The position numbers were made by a program, and so were the translations under genes. The notes under the pieces were generated by a model. That model had not been told where the DNA came from and did not search any database. It saw only the letters and a list, made by a program, of their open reading frames with translations. Shown in pieces: positions 51,525 through 59,167 of a DNA stretch of 64,000 bases (positions are counted from its first letter, which is position 1; the number at the start of each line of letters is the position of its first letter). The stretch is from CAZTDD01 sp964612675 (GTDB lineage Bacteria; Hinthialibacterota; Hinthialibacteria; Hinthialibacterales; JAKPRU01), in the NCBI GenBank assembly GCA_964612675.1, contig CAZTDD010000020.1, positions 1-64,000 on the forward strand, read 5' to 3'.

Positions 51525-51983
51525 TTAAAGCGTTTCCATGAAGTGATAGACAGATTCCTTGAATCGCTGAAAAACGTCGCTTGCCGTTTCAACACCCTTC
51601 TGCATGCGACTCCAGTCAAGATGTAGACTATAGCCGTGTCTCACAAGATGCCTGAACCTCCGAAAACGAGAGAGATCGGATGCAAGCGGCTCATCAAACA
51701 AGCACGGCAACGGACGGTAGGAGGGATGACAGAACCGATCGAATAAATCCAGGTGCCAAGCATCCCCAACTGGGAGAGGTACCTCATAATGGTGTGAAAT
51801 GCGGATCAATATATTCTCAACCCCACTATAGGCCTCTGCGAGGAAGGTGGCAGCGGCGGCTTTTTCCCGCATGGTTGGCTCTCGATTCGCCAAGTCCTTT
51901 CCTCTAGAAATGATCTCATTGATACTGGTTTGCATAAGATCAAGTTCAATACTGATCTGTTCGGAAAGGTCCTGTGGTTTCAT
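51525..51983 (-). CDS. HepT-like HEPN ribonuclease toxin
   Basis: A 152-residue all-helical protein. The HEPN catalytic motif Rx4HxY is present in FRHLVRHGYSLHLDW (Arg, four residues, His, Gly, Tyr). The fold pattern (EKAAAATFLAEAYSGVENILIRIS, FRRFRHLVRHGYS, VFQRFKESVYHFME) fits HepT-type toxins. It overlaps the upstream nucleotidyltransferase gene by ATGA, the usual MntA-HepT order. In that family HepT cleaves RNA, and the MntA partner blocks it by adenylylating the motif Tyr. It is slightly longer than typical HepT proteins. Confidence 0.82.
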   Translation of the reverse strand: MKPQDLSEQISIELDLMQTSINEIISRGKDLANREPTMREKAAAATFLAEAYSGVENILIRISHHYEVPLPVGDAWHLDLFDRFCHPSYRPLPCLFDEPLASDLSRFRRFRHLVRHGYSLHLDWSRMQKGVETASDVFQRFKESVYHFMETL

Positions 51984-52249
51984 AGCAAGACCTTACCTTT
52001 GGATTCTATGTATCTGGTGAAACGGTTGGGCGGACTCAGAGGAATAACATCCAGGGGCACTCGCAGTTCTTCTTCCAAGTCAGCGCCAAAGCCAAAAATC
52101 TCCCACCCCTCGATCCCATCGCAGGCGATATCAATATCCCTGGCATTCTCGGGGGATTCAGCAGCGCTCCCGAATAGAATGACCCGTGTCGCCCCATAAG
52201 ACTTCGCAATCGATACGATCTTCTCCAGGGTTTCTTCTGTGACCTTCAT
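51980..52249 (-). CDS. MntA-like minimal nucleotidyltransferase antitoxin
   Basis: An 89-residue protein with the minimal nucleotidyltransferase fold: VILFGSAAESPENARDIDIACDG. The signature is GS-x9-DxD, one residue shorter than the usual GS-x10-DxD, checked against the DNA. A third acidic residue is likely in VPLDVIPL. In MntA-HepT modules this enzyme attaches AMP to the HepT toxin. ATG 52249 is chosen; an in-frame GTG at 52267 is possible. It is first in a two-gene operon with the HEPN toxin. Confidence 0.82.
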   Translation of the reverse strand: MKVTEETLEKIVSIAKSYGATRVILFGSAAESPENARDIDIACDGIEGWEIFGFGADLEEELRVPLDVIPLSPPNRFTRYIESKGKVLL

Positions 52250-52493
52250 CCCGCAGTTGCCTCGCACGTGTTTGGTATTTCGTCATTCAACTGAATATCA
52301 GTATGGTAGCACAAATCATTGTCCTCCAGTCCACGGGGTAACCTGCGCTGGGGGGGGCGAGACCAAGTCGCTTATCCTATTCCATTGAGAATCAGACGTA
52401 GGCCATTGTAACATTCGAGATTGACATCGGCGGAGGATCTGGTCGCCCTTTTCAGTCGATGCTAGACTCTTCTATAGCATTGTGATGTCGTAT

Positions 52494-52507
52494 GGAGGAG
52501 AACCTCC
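52494..52507 (+). promoter_or_regulatory. Hairpin enclosing the ribosome-binding site of the methyltransferase gene
   Basis: GGAGG-AGAA-CCTCC: the SD sequence (52494-52500) is the left arm of a 5-bp perfect hairpin, and the ATG at 52510 follows two bases after it. In mRNA a U-G pair could extend the stem. The structure would mask the SD and damp translation. Confidence 0.45.
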
Positions 52508-52509
52508 GA

Positions 52510-53898
52510 ATGGTTCATGTGAAAGCGCAGCGGCCGTCCAATTCCGAAATCAACAAAGTGGCTCATGATGACCGCCCGGTTCATAACTGGTACCGCTTCG
52601 TACTGTCGTTTCCTCCTCATTTGGTTCGCGAGTACGTTGAGAAATTCGACCTGGAAGAAGGGAATCACTGTGTACTCGATCCGTTTTGCGGGACAGGAAC
52701 AACGCTTGTAGAGTGCAAGAAACTGGGGATTGCAAGTATAGGCATCGAAGCGCATCCCATGGCGCATCTGGCCAGCAGAGTCAAAACAGACTGGTCTCTC
52801 GATCCTGACGCTCTGCTCGATCACGCTAGTGAAGTCGCGGAGATCACTTATTCTGAATTGGAATCACAGGGTCTCCCGGATTGTGAACTTCCGTTGTTCG
52901 ATTCCGAGTTGTCTTCCCCCATTTCTGTTCGGACTTCGTTGAAACAAATCCCCCCGGAATGTGAGAAGTTGTTGCTGAAGAATTCAATCTCTCCACTTCC
53001 TCTGCATAAGACATTGGTTCTTCTGGAGACTCTGGAAAACCATCCAGTTCAGACCTATTTGCATCATGAACGCCTTGCGTTGGCGAAGGCGCTTGTTTCG
53101 TCAATCGGGAACCTTCAATTCGGTCCGGAAGTCGGGGTGGGGCCACCGAAGAAAGACGCCCCCGTCGTATCCAGCTGGCTTGCGGAAATGCGGACCATGG
53201 CGGATGACTTGCGAAATGTCCCACGTAAACAAAATACGGAATCGACTGTTTACCACGCGGATTCGAGACAGATGCTCGATATTGTCGCACCGGCATCGGT
53301 GGACGCCGTAATTACTTCCCCTCCGTATCCAAACGAGAAAGACTACACACGGACAACCCGTCTTGAGTCTGTGTTGTTGGGCCTCATTCGCAACAAGGAC
53401 GAACTTCGACGCTGCAAAGCGGGACTCGTTCGATCGAACACACGCGGTGTGTATAAAGACGATGATGATGATCGATGGGTCGGAGAGCATCTGGAGATTC
53501 AGCGGATCGCTGAAGAAATCGAATCTCGGAGAATCGAACTCGGCAAGACCTCCGGTTTTGAAAGAATGTATCACCGGGTTGCGAAATTGTATTTCGGCGG
53601 TATGGCTCGTCATCTTTCCGAATTGCGCAGTATTCTGAAACCCGGTGCGCGACTCGCGTATGTGGTCGGTGATCAGGCGTCGTATCTTCGTGTGATGATT
53701 CGAACGGGTGAGTTGCTTGGGAATATCGCAGAATCATTGGGCTATGAACTGTCGGGTATAGACCTTTTTCGTACGCGGCTCGCCACAGCGACGAAAGAGC
53801 AATTACGGGAGGAGATCGTTGTCTTGAACTGGCCCGGAGCTCAGGCCAAAGAAATAGGTACCCGCGGAAGAACACTTGAGCACCTATCCGTTGTGTAA
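52510..53898 (+). CDS. Orphan DNA methyltransferase (N4-cytosine/N6-adenine type)
   Basis: A 462-residue SAM-dependent DNA methylase. SAM motif I is DPFCGTGTTLVE (residues 57-68) and catalytic motif IV is TSPPYPNEKDY (SPPY at 270-273), separated by a long variable segment. A terminal MARHLSELRSILKPGARLAYVVGD matches late Rossmann motifs of beta-type methylases. SPPY favours N4-cytosine or N6-adenine. The nearest gene on the other strand is the MntA/HepT pair, and no cognate endonuclease lies beside it. ATG 52510 is chosen because AGGAG lies nine bases upstream; ATG 52492 is the alternative. Confidence 0.88.
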   Translation: MVHVKAQRPSNSEINKVAHDDRPVHNWYRFVLSFPPHLVREYVEKFDLEEGNHCVLDPFCGTGTTLVECKKLGIASIGIEAHPMAHLASRVKTDWSLDPDALLDHASEVAEITYSELESQGLPDCELPLFDSELSSPISVRTSLKQIPPECEKLLLKNSISPLPLHKTLVLLETLENHPVQTYLHHERLALAKALVSSIGNLQFGPEVGVGPPKKDAPVVSSWLAEMRTMADDLRNVPRKQNTESTVYHADSRQMLDIVAPASVDAVITSPPYPNEKDYTRTTRLESVLLGLIRNKDELRRCKAGLVRSNTRGVYKDDDDDRWVGEHLEIQRIAEEIESRRIELGKTSGFERMYHRVAKLYFGGMARHLSELRSILKPGARLAYVVGDQASYLRVMIRTGELLGNIAESLGYELSGIDLFRTRLATATKEQLREEIVVLNWPGAQAKEIGTRGRTLEHLSVV

Positions 53899-53916
53899 TT
53901 TATGTAAATAAATACT

Positions 53917-54840
53917 TCATCTTTCATTTTCAGACTGCGACTTTTCGAGTAATCTCCGGCGCAGAATCTCAAACACGGCGGAATTGTCGTAGTCTCCCAG
54001 CCCGGACTCGACACCGGCTTCGAGTATCCTGCGATGGAGATCCGACAGATGGAGATGGACATCATTCGTCTTCCCTTGTTCGAGGATTAAGCGAACATCT
54101 TTGAGGTGCTGGCTCAGGCGTGCCTGTGGTGCATAGTCCTTGAACAGCATTTTCTTCCCCTTCGTGTCCATCACTCGCGAATACGCAGCCCCCGATTTCA
54201 AAAGATCTAAGGTTTTCTCGAGATCCATCCCCAGCGATTCGGCCAGTAGCAACCCCTCGCTCAACACCAGACGATTCAGCCCAAGGACAAGATTTACAAC
54301 AAGTTTCGCTTCGCACCCTTTGCCGTTCTCACCCATATGAAATACTTCCCGCGCAAATATACCGAGCAAATCCTCACAGGCCGCGATGTCCTCCTCGCTT
54401 CCACCCATCACAACAACCACATCGCCATCCTCTACCTGTTGCGATGAACCGATAATGCATGCATCGATGTACCGGTTTCCTCCATCGGAGAGTTTTCTTG
54501 CGATATCGACTGTGGCGCTCGGATCGCCCGTTGTTGTATCCAGAATCACTGAGCCTTGAACGCCGGTGGAAATAATCCCGTTTTCTTCAAGAGTCACCTC
54601 GCGCACAATATCGGAATTCGGTAATGATAGGATAATTCGCTGAGAACACTCCACCACCGCAGGGCAGGAAGAAAGCGCTGTACCTTCTTTCGCCTCCAAC
54701 TCTTCACAACGTTTCGGATCGATATCGTAACCGAAAACGGTATACCCCGCATTCAACAATCGCCCCGCCAATGCACTTCCAACCAGGCCCAATCCAATGA
54801 TGCCTATGTTTCTCTCTTGTGGATGTGATTTCGCTGTCAT
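53917..54840 (-). CDS. NAD(P)-dependent beta-hydroxyacid dehydrogenase
   Basis: A 307-residue member of the 6-phosphogluconate/3-hydroxyisobutyrate dehydrogenase family. N-terminal NIGIIGLGLVGSALAGRLLNAGYTVFGYDID binds the cofactor. VILDTTTGDPSATVDIARKL and YIDACIIGSSQQVEDGDVVVVMGG are the substrate-contact strand and loop. GKGCEAKLVVNLVLG contains the catalytic Lys. Likely substrates are small hydroxyacids such as tartronate semialdehyde or sugar-derived hydroxyacids. It is the last gene of the minus-strand cluster that includes a symporter and DUF1080 gene. Confidence 0.9.
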   Translation of the reverse strand: MTAKSHPQERNIGIIGLGLVGSALAGRLLNAGYTVFGYDIDPKRCEELEAKEGTALSSCPAVVECSQRIILSLPNSDIVREVTLEENGIISTGVQGSVILDTTTGDPSATVDIARKLSDGGNRYIDACIIGSSQQVEDGDVVVVMGGSEEDIAACEDLLGIFAREVFHMGENGKGCEAKLVVNLVLGLNRLVLSEGLLLAESLGMDLEKTLDLLKSGAAYSRVMDTKGKKMLFKDYAPQARLSQHLKDVRLILEQGKTNDVHLHLSDLHRRILEAGVESGLGDYDNSAVFEILRRRLLEKSQSENER

Positions 54841-54864
54841 GCTTTTCTTGCTTGGTCTGAATTC

Positions 54865-56526
54865 TCACAAGCGAAGAAGTAATTGTGTTCCCCAGATCAG
54901 GATGAAAACAATACCCCACGCCACGAGAAAACCAACCCACGATTCGGTGCTCGGCTTGACGATAAACAATCCGCCCCAATCGATTAGACGCTGATTTTGG
55001 GGAACCGCCTCGTCCAAAGGCCGGTCAAGTTTTTGTTCTTGTCCTATCGGAGTGTGGATTTTTACAAAGAAACGATCGACTTTTTGAGAATCCATGGGGG
55101 TGCTGAGAATGCTGGCAAGCCACGCCGCAAGGATTCCGATTGGGAGAAATACCGCCGTTTGATACGCGATGGCGGGCGCAGTTCCGTAAACCTGTACAGG
55201 GAACATATAGTTCTTCACAACAAAAAGGGTTAGAACGGAAACAACAAAACTCACAAAGACACCGGTTGTGTTCATCCGTCTCCAGAGAATCCCGATCCAA
55301 AATGACACACCGATCGAGGCCGTGAGTTGAAAGAAAGTAAAAATTCCTTCCAGAACGGTTCGAAATACAGAAGAGAAATACCAGGCGGTTACGACAATCA
55401 CCACTGCGGTTATGCGGCCGACCTTCAAATAATGCTCCTCGGTCAGCCCGGGGCGGAGGCGGCTTCGATAGATGTTCTCCGTGATTAGGCCGGAAGTCGC
55501 CACCATCAGCGCGTCACAGGTCGACATCGCCGCAGCCATAATGCTGGCGAGCATGATTCCTCTCAGCCCCACAGGTAACAGGTCTGCCACTGCGTACCCA
55601 AAGGCTTTTTCCGTTTCCATGCCGCCCGTCAGGTGCGGGTACATCACAATGCAGCAGACCCCGATCAATGCCCATCCCAATGTGCAGATCCGTTTTAGAA
55701 AATTCCCGTAGGTCATTCCCACACGGCCCTCCCACTCGGTTTTCCCGGCGGAGGTTGTCGCCATTACCTGCGATTGCGCCACGATCCCCACCATTGAGTT
55801 GAAGGAGAGAAACGCAATCACAAACAGCGTGATTTGCTGAGTCGAAACCAAATCGAGACCGCCGGGAGGAAGCGCGGCACGGAGTCCTTCGAAACCGCCC
55901 ACGGTCCACAGCGCAAATGGCACCATGAGAAACGACAACACCAGAATGAAAATGCCTTGGACCAGATCGGTGAGCACCGCGGCGACAATTCCACCGGCAG
56001 TACCGTAGATCAGAAAAGAAACCGTCATTAGAAGCACGGCTGCTGTTTGCGATATCTCGCCGCCCGTCATGGATGAGATTACAAGGCCGGTGCCTTGAAG
56101 CATAATCCCGATATTCATTGTCATGGTAAACGCACTGACGATGACAAAAAGCGTGGCCGCAGATGGACCATATCTGTCGTGGTAGACATCCGCCGTGGTG
56201 AGGCTCCGGCTTCGACGGAAGATCGGCGCTAACAGCCAATAGAACGGTGTGGTGAACATCCACTGCCACTGGACCCAGATGCCGGAGATTCCGTTCCGAT
56301 AGCACGCGCCACTCACCGCGACTGCCTGTTCGGTGTGAGTCCCGGCACCGAATGAGTGGAAGATCATCAGAATCTTACCGAAACGCCGCCCGGCCATGAA
56401 GAAATCTTCACGAGTGCGGATCGTGGTTCGGGTCGCGATTCCAAGGATGGTGATGCCCAGGAGGTAGAGGACCAAAGCGACCCAATCCCAAAACGCCAAG
56501 CCTAATAGGTGCGATTCATTGCCCAT
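54865..56526 (-). CDS. Sodium:solute symporter (SSS family)
   Basis: A 553-residue membrane protein, second SSS symporter in the window. About 13-14 helices. TREDFFMAGRRFGKILMIFHSFGAGTHTEQAVAVSG matches the early SSS signature, and LRGIMLASIMAAAMSTCDALMVATSGLI the later sodium-site helix. A Q/K-rich cytoplasmic loop (SQKVDRFFVKIHTP) precedes the last helix. It is the probable uptake step for the product of the adjacent dehydrogenase and DUF1080 genes. The substrate is unknown. Confidence 0.92.
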   Translation of the reverse strand: MGNESHLLGLAFWDWVALVLYLLGITILGIATRTTIRTREDFFMAGRRFGKILMIFHSFGAGTHTEQAVAVSGACYRNGISGIWVQWQWMFTTPFYWLLAPIFRRSRSLTTADVYHDRYGPSAATLFVIVSAFTMTMNIGIMLQGTGLVISSMTGGEISQTAAVLLMTVSFLIYGTAGGIVAAVLTDLVQGIFILVLSFLMVPFALWTVGGFEGLRAALPPGGLDLVSTQQITLFVIAFLSFNSMVGIVAQSQVMATTSAGKTEWEGRVGMTYGNFLKRICTLGWALIGVCCIVMYPHLTGGMETEKAFGYAVADLLPVGLRGIMLASIMAAAMSTCDALMVATSGLITENIYRSRLRPGLTEEHYLKVGRITAVVIVVTAWYFSSVFRTVLEGIFTFFQLTASIGVSFWIGILWRRMNTTGVFVSFVVSVLTLFVVKNYMFPVQVYGTAPAIAYQTAVFLPIGILAAWLASILSTPMDSQKVDRFFVKIHTPIGQEQKLDRPLDEAVPQNQRLIDWGGLFIVKPSTESWVGFLVAWGIVFILIWGTQLLLRL

Positions 56527-56540
56527 TGTTTCAGTGTATT

Positions 56541-56605
56541 TGGTGGGTTACGCTCCTCGGGAATCATAGCAAATAGGCGAAGTGATTCCGTCGCTAACCC
56601 ACCCT
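56541..56605. repeat. Palindromic GGTGGGTTA repeat
   Basis: GGTGGGTTA (56542-56550) pairs with TAACCCACC (56595-56603); inner GGAATCA units pair imperfectly. It is related to the GGTGGGCTACG family at 22199 and 26984, and fills the gap between the symporter and the next membrane protein gene. Confidence 0.65.
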
Positions 56606-56612
56606 ACTTCTG

Positions 56613-58091
56613 CTACGTGTTCTCTGCTTCCTCTTGTCGTGTTATTCGAGGGAACCAGACCATCACTACTCCATAGCACAGAACATACACAAGAATCAAC
56701 GCGTAAAACGGCCTTGCGAACATAGCCAGATCATACAGACTCCAGCTCGGTGCCCAACAGAGCGTTCTCCAAATCATCTGTACCAGAACAGCGAATACAT
56801 GATAACCGACAAAAAGCAGGAACATATTCAAAGCGATTCTCTTCTGTGAGGGACGGCGATAAAGCCAAACGGCCATTGGTATGGTACACACGAACAGCGA
56901 GATCACAATCATCGGCCATGCGTACGACAACACGGACAGCAGCGTGATTGTGGTGCCATCGGATGTGCGGTAACCGATCTCGCTCGGAAAAACCTGCATG
57001 GCTTCGTTGGAGGTAATCAGCGCCGTGGAGAGCGGCATCTGAAGTCCAACAATAACCCACGGCCACCAACGGCCGAACACCAGACCGGCGAAGACGATAA
57101 CTCCACCGATAAAGGGAAACACCGCAAGGAATTCACCCACCGGGTGCCGCAGGAAATAGCCGATAACGACAACAATCCAAACAGCAATGCCGGTCCATTC
57201 GATTACAGGAGAAAGCGGCTTCCGTTCTGTTGTCTCCGAATCGATTTCATTTCGTTGTGTTCTTAGCGCAGCAGCTGCGACAAAAAGCCCCACGATAAAC
57301 CCATGCGTCAGCTCCATCACTTTCCACCAGTCGATCCAGGGGCTTAGCGCGAATTCTTTGTGTGCCCAGGAAAAGGCCTGAAACATTTGTCCGATGGAGA
57401 ATCCCAAACCCCCGCCGAGAATGCCGAACAGACCGAAGCGAAACGTCACAAAATCTTTCTTCCAAGCGCGTGCGTAGAGGACCAAGACCAACAGACCGGC
57501 CCATATCGCTCCCCACGATTCGGTACGCGGAGCGTTTTCCGGGTTGACGGGATCGTATGAGAACGTGATCGGCGGTGAGGTATCCGAAGGAGAAAGGGGC
57601 CGGTTCAGAAGGGCAAGCCCTGCGACGGACGCGATAGTCATTATGGTGACAAGGAGCGCGATCTCTCCCGTTCGGTAGCGGCGATGCATCAGTCCCAAGC
57701 CGATAAACGCCGCCCCGAGTCCGCTCCACGCACCACCTTTGACAGCAGTTCCCAGAATCCCCCACCAATAGTGCTCGCCACCGGCCACGTTAACGTTGGT
57801 CAGGCCGAGTGTCTGGCCGTAGGTCATCTCGCCGCCGAACCAGAAACCCATCGCCCCAAACGCGGCGACTCGGACCAGGGTATCGGTTCCCTTAGACCCT
57901 TCCGGTTGCGTATGGCCAACAAGACCGAGGATTCCAACGACCGCCATTCCCAGAAACGCACCTGGAATCGCACCGCCCGGCGCATTCCCGATCATGCCGT
58001 TAATTGCCCACCCCAGGGCCATTAGCAAAGCCGTCATCAAGAGGACCTTATGGTTAGGCATATCTTGGGTTGTACGGTTCTGATTGTTCAT
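56613..58091 (-). CDS. Polytopic membrane protein of unknown function
   Basis: A 492-residue protein (start 58091 assumed; longer frame to 58151, no SD) with about 12 hydrophobic helices. The first half holds Gly-rich segments (MALGWAINGMIGNAPGGAIPGAFLGMAVVG, GAMGFWFGGEMTYGQTLG, WGILGTAVKGGAWSGLGAAFIGLG). The second half has helices with charged ends (WKVMELTHGFIVGLFVAAA and SYAWPMIVISLFVCTIPMAVWLYRR). I do not recognise a family; it is not an SSS or MFS sequence by its motifs. It lies between a symporter and a DUF1080 gene, so an auxiliary transport or sensing role is possible. Confidence 0.78.
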   Translation of the reverse strand: MNNQNRTTQDMPNHKVLLMTALLMALGWAINGMIGNAPGGAIPGAFLGMAVVGILGLVGHTQPEGSKGTDTLVRVAAFGAMGFWFGGEMTYGQTLGLTNVNVAGGEHYWWGILGTAVKGGAWSGLGAAFIGLGLMHRRYRTGEIALLVTIMTIASVAGLALLNRPLSPSDTSPPITFSYDPVNPENAPRTESWGAIWAGLLVLVLYARAWKKDFVTFRFGLFGILGGGLGFSIGQMFQAFSWAHKEFALSPWIDWWKVMELTHGFIVGLFVAAAALRTQRNEIDSETTERKPLSPVIEWTGIAVWIVVVIGYFLRHPVGEFLAVFPFIGGVIVFAGLVFGRWWPWVIVGLQMPLSTALITSNEAMQVFPSEIGYRTSDGTTITLLSVLSYAWPMIVISLFVCTIPMAVWLYRRPSQKRIALNMFLLFVGYHVFAVLVQMIWRTLCWAPSWSLYDLAMFARPFYALILVYVLCYGVVMVWFPRITRQEEAENT

Positions 58092-58228
58092 CGGATTTGT
58101 CGATACTCTTTTGTCGTTCCCGTACACCGCTGCGGTTACGCTCAACGACAAAGAACAGTATCACGTAAATAGAGGTGGGAGTAAGCGGAGACATACACTG
58201 TTCAGGAGCCGGCATCTCCATGAAAGAA

Positions 58229-58270
58229 CGGGCGGTATGCCCGGAGGTAGTGCCGGAGACATACCGCCCG
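58229..58270 (-). terminator. Hairpin downstream of the DUF1080 gene
   Basis: CGGGCGGTATG (58229-58239) pairs with CATACCGCCCG (58260-58270), with an inner CCGG pair. On the minus strand the stem is followed by TTCTTTC, so it is a plausible terminator 42 bp after the stop at 58313. Confidence 0.6.
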
Positions 58271-58312
58271 CTCGTTTCTCTTATGCACGGAAAGAGGTTC
58301 TGGCTTGCGGGA

Positions 58313-59008
58313 TTATTCCAGCTCTTTGATCTTAATGTTGCGGAACCAGATCGGTGCACCCGCGTGTTTGCCCTGAAAGCCGATCTTTCCTTTGGTTGGA
58401 AGCTCAGCGAGAGGATTACTCAACCACGAAGGAATCTCGGTACCGTCCGGGTTGGTCTTCGCCGACGTCCATTTGCTCATGTCCATCTCAGTGACCTTCT
58501 CGCCGTTCAGGGTCACTTCAATATTCTGATCCACACACTTGATGGTGAAACGATTCCAGTTTCCAGGTTTCTTGACCGTGCTTTTTGTCGGAGCCAAATG
58601 ACCGAAAATCGCGCCGCAGTGCCAGCTCTTGGGCGAGTTGGCCCATTTATCTGCATAGTCGTCGGCGATCTGAATCTCGACCGAGTTGGGAATCCAGTTG
58701 TCGGGCTTGGAACAGTAGACGATCACGCCGCTGTTCGTACCTGCTGCGGTTTTGAATTCCAGGTCCAGAATGAAATTGTCATAATCCTTCTTCGTCCAGA
58801 GGGCTTTGTCCTCACTCGCTGTCAGGACTCCATCTTCGACTGTCCATACACCGCCGGGTCTCACAGCGTTCGAAAGATTTTCGTTGAAGAGGCTCTTCCA
58901 ATCGCTAGAATCGGGATGTCCTTTCCCTTCCTGAGCAAAGGTCGCTCCAACACCCACCGCCACAATAAGAACACACACTTGGATGACGAGATTGATTCTA
59001 CGTATCAT
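58313..59008 (-). CDS. Secreted DUF1080 (3-keto-disaccharide hydrolase-like) protein
   Basis: A 231-residue protein with signal peptide MIRRINLVIQVCVLIVAVGVGATFAQ. Practically the whole mature protein is one DUF1080 jelly-roll domain: WKSLFNENLSNAVRPGGVWTVEDGVL, LDLEFKTAAGTNSGVIVYC, SVEIQIADDY, WNRFTIKCVDQNIEVTLNG, KGKIGFQGKHAGAPIWFRNIKIKEL. It lacks the helical N-terminal extension of the homologue at 10218. Probable role is hydrolysis of 3-keto-glycosides in the periplasm, downstream of Gfo/Idh/MocA oxidases; glycan binding is the alternative. Confidence 0.9.
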   Translation of the reverse strand: MIRRINLVIQVCVLIVAVGVGATFAQEGKGHPDSSDWKSLFNENLSNAVRPGGVWTVEDGVLTASEDKALWTKKDYDNFILDLEFKTAAGTNSGVIVYCSKPDNWIPNSVEIQIADDYADKWANSPKSWHCGAIFGHLAPTKSTVKKPGNWNRFTIKCVDQNIEVTLNGEKVTEMDMSKWTSAKTNPDGTEIPSWLSNPLAELPTKGKIGFQGKHAGAPIWFRNIKIKELE

Positions 59009-59130
59009 TGCTGCTAGCTCCTTACGATTTGGTATTCATAGGGTTTCGGAATGCCGATACCACTCTGATGGTAGATGTTATCGTTCCGAGTTTCCAGATC
59101 GAGTTAGCCATATCTCGATGAACGGCCTTA

Positions 59131-59164
59131 CCACCCCCAAGCGGAATTTGGGGGGCACCCGACC
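59131..59164. repeat. Dispersed hairpin, second copy
   Basis: CCACCCCCAAGCGGAA followed by TTTGGGGGGCACCCG matches the unit at 26872-26904 with small changes. It lies immediately downstream of the glycosyltransferase that ends at 59168. Confidence 0.7.
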
Positions 59165-59167
59165 ATG

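Noticed and set aside
58175..59017. 280-residue plus-strand frame over the DUF1080 gene
   Set aside because: Antisense to a clear DUF1080 protein with a signal peptide.
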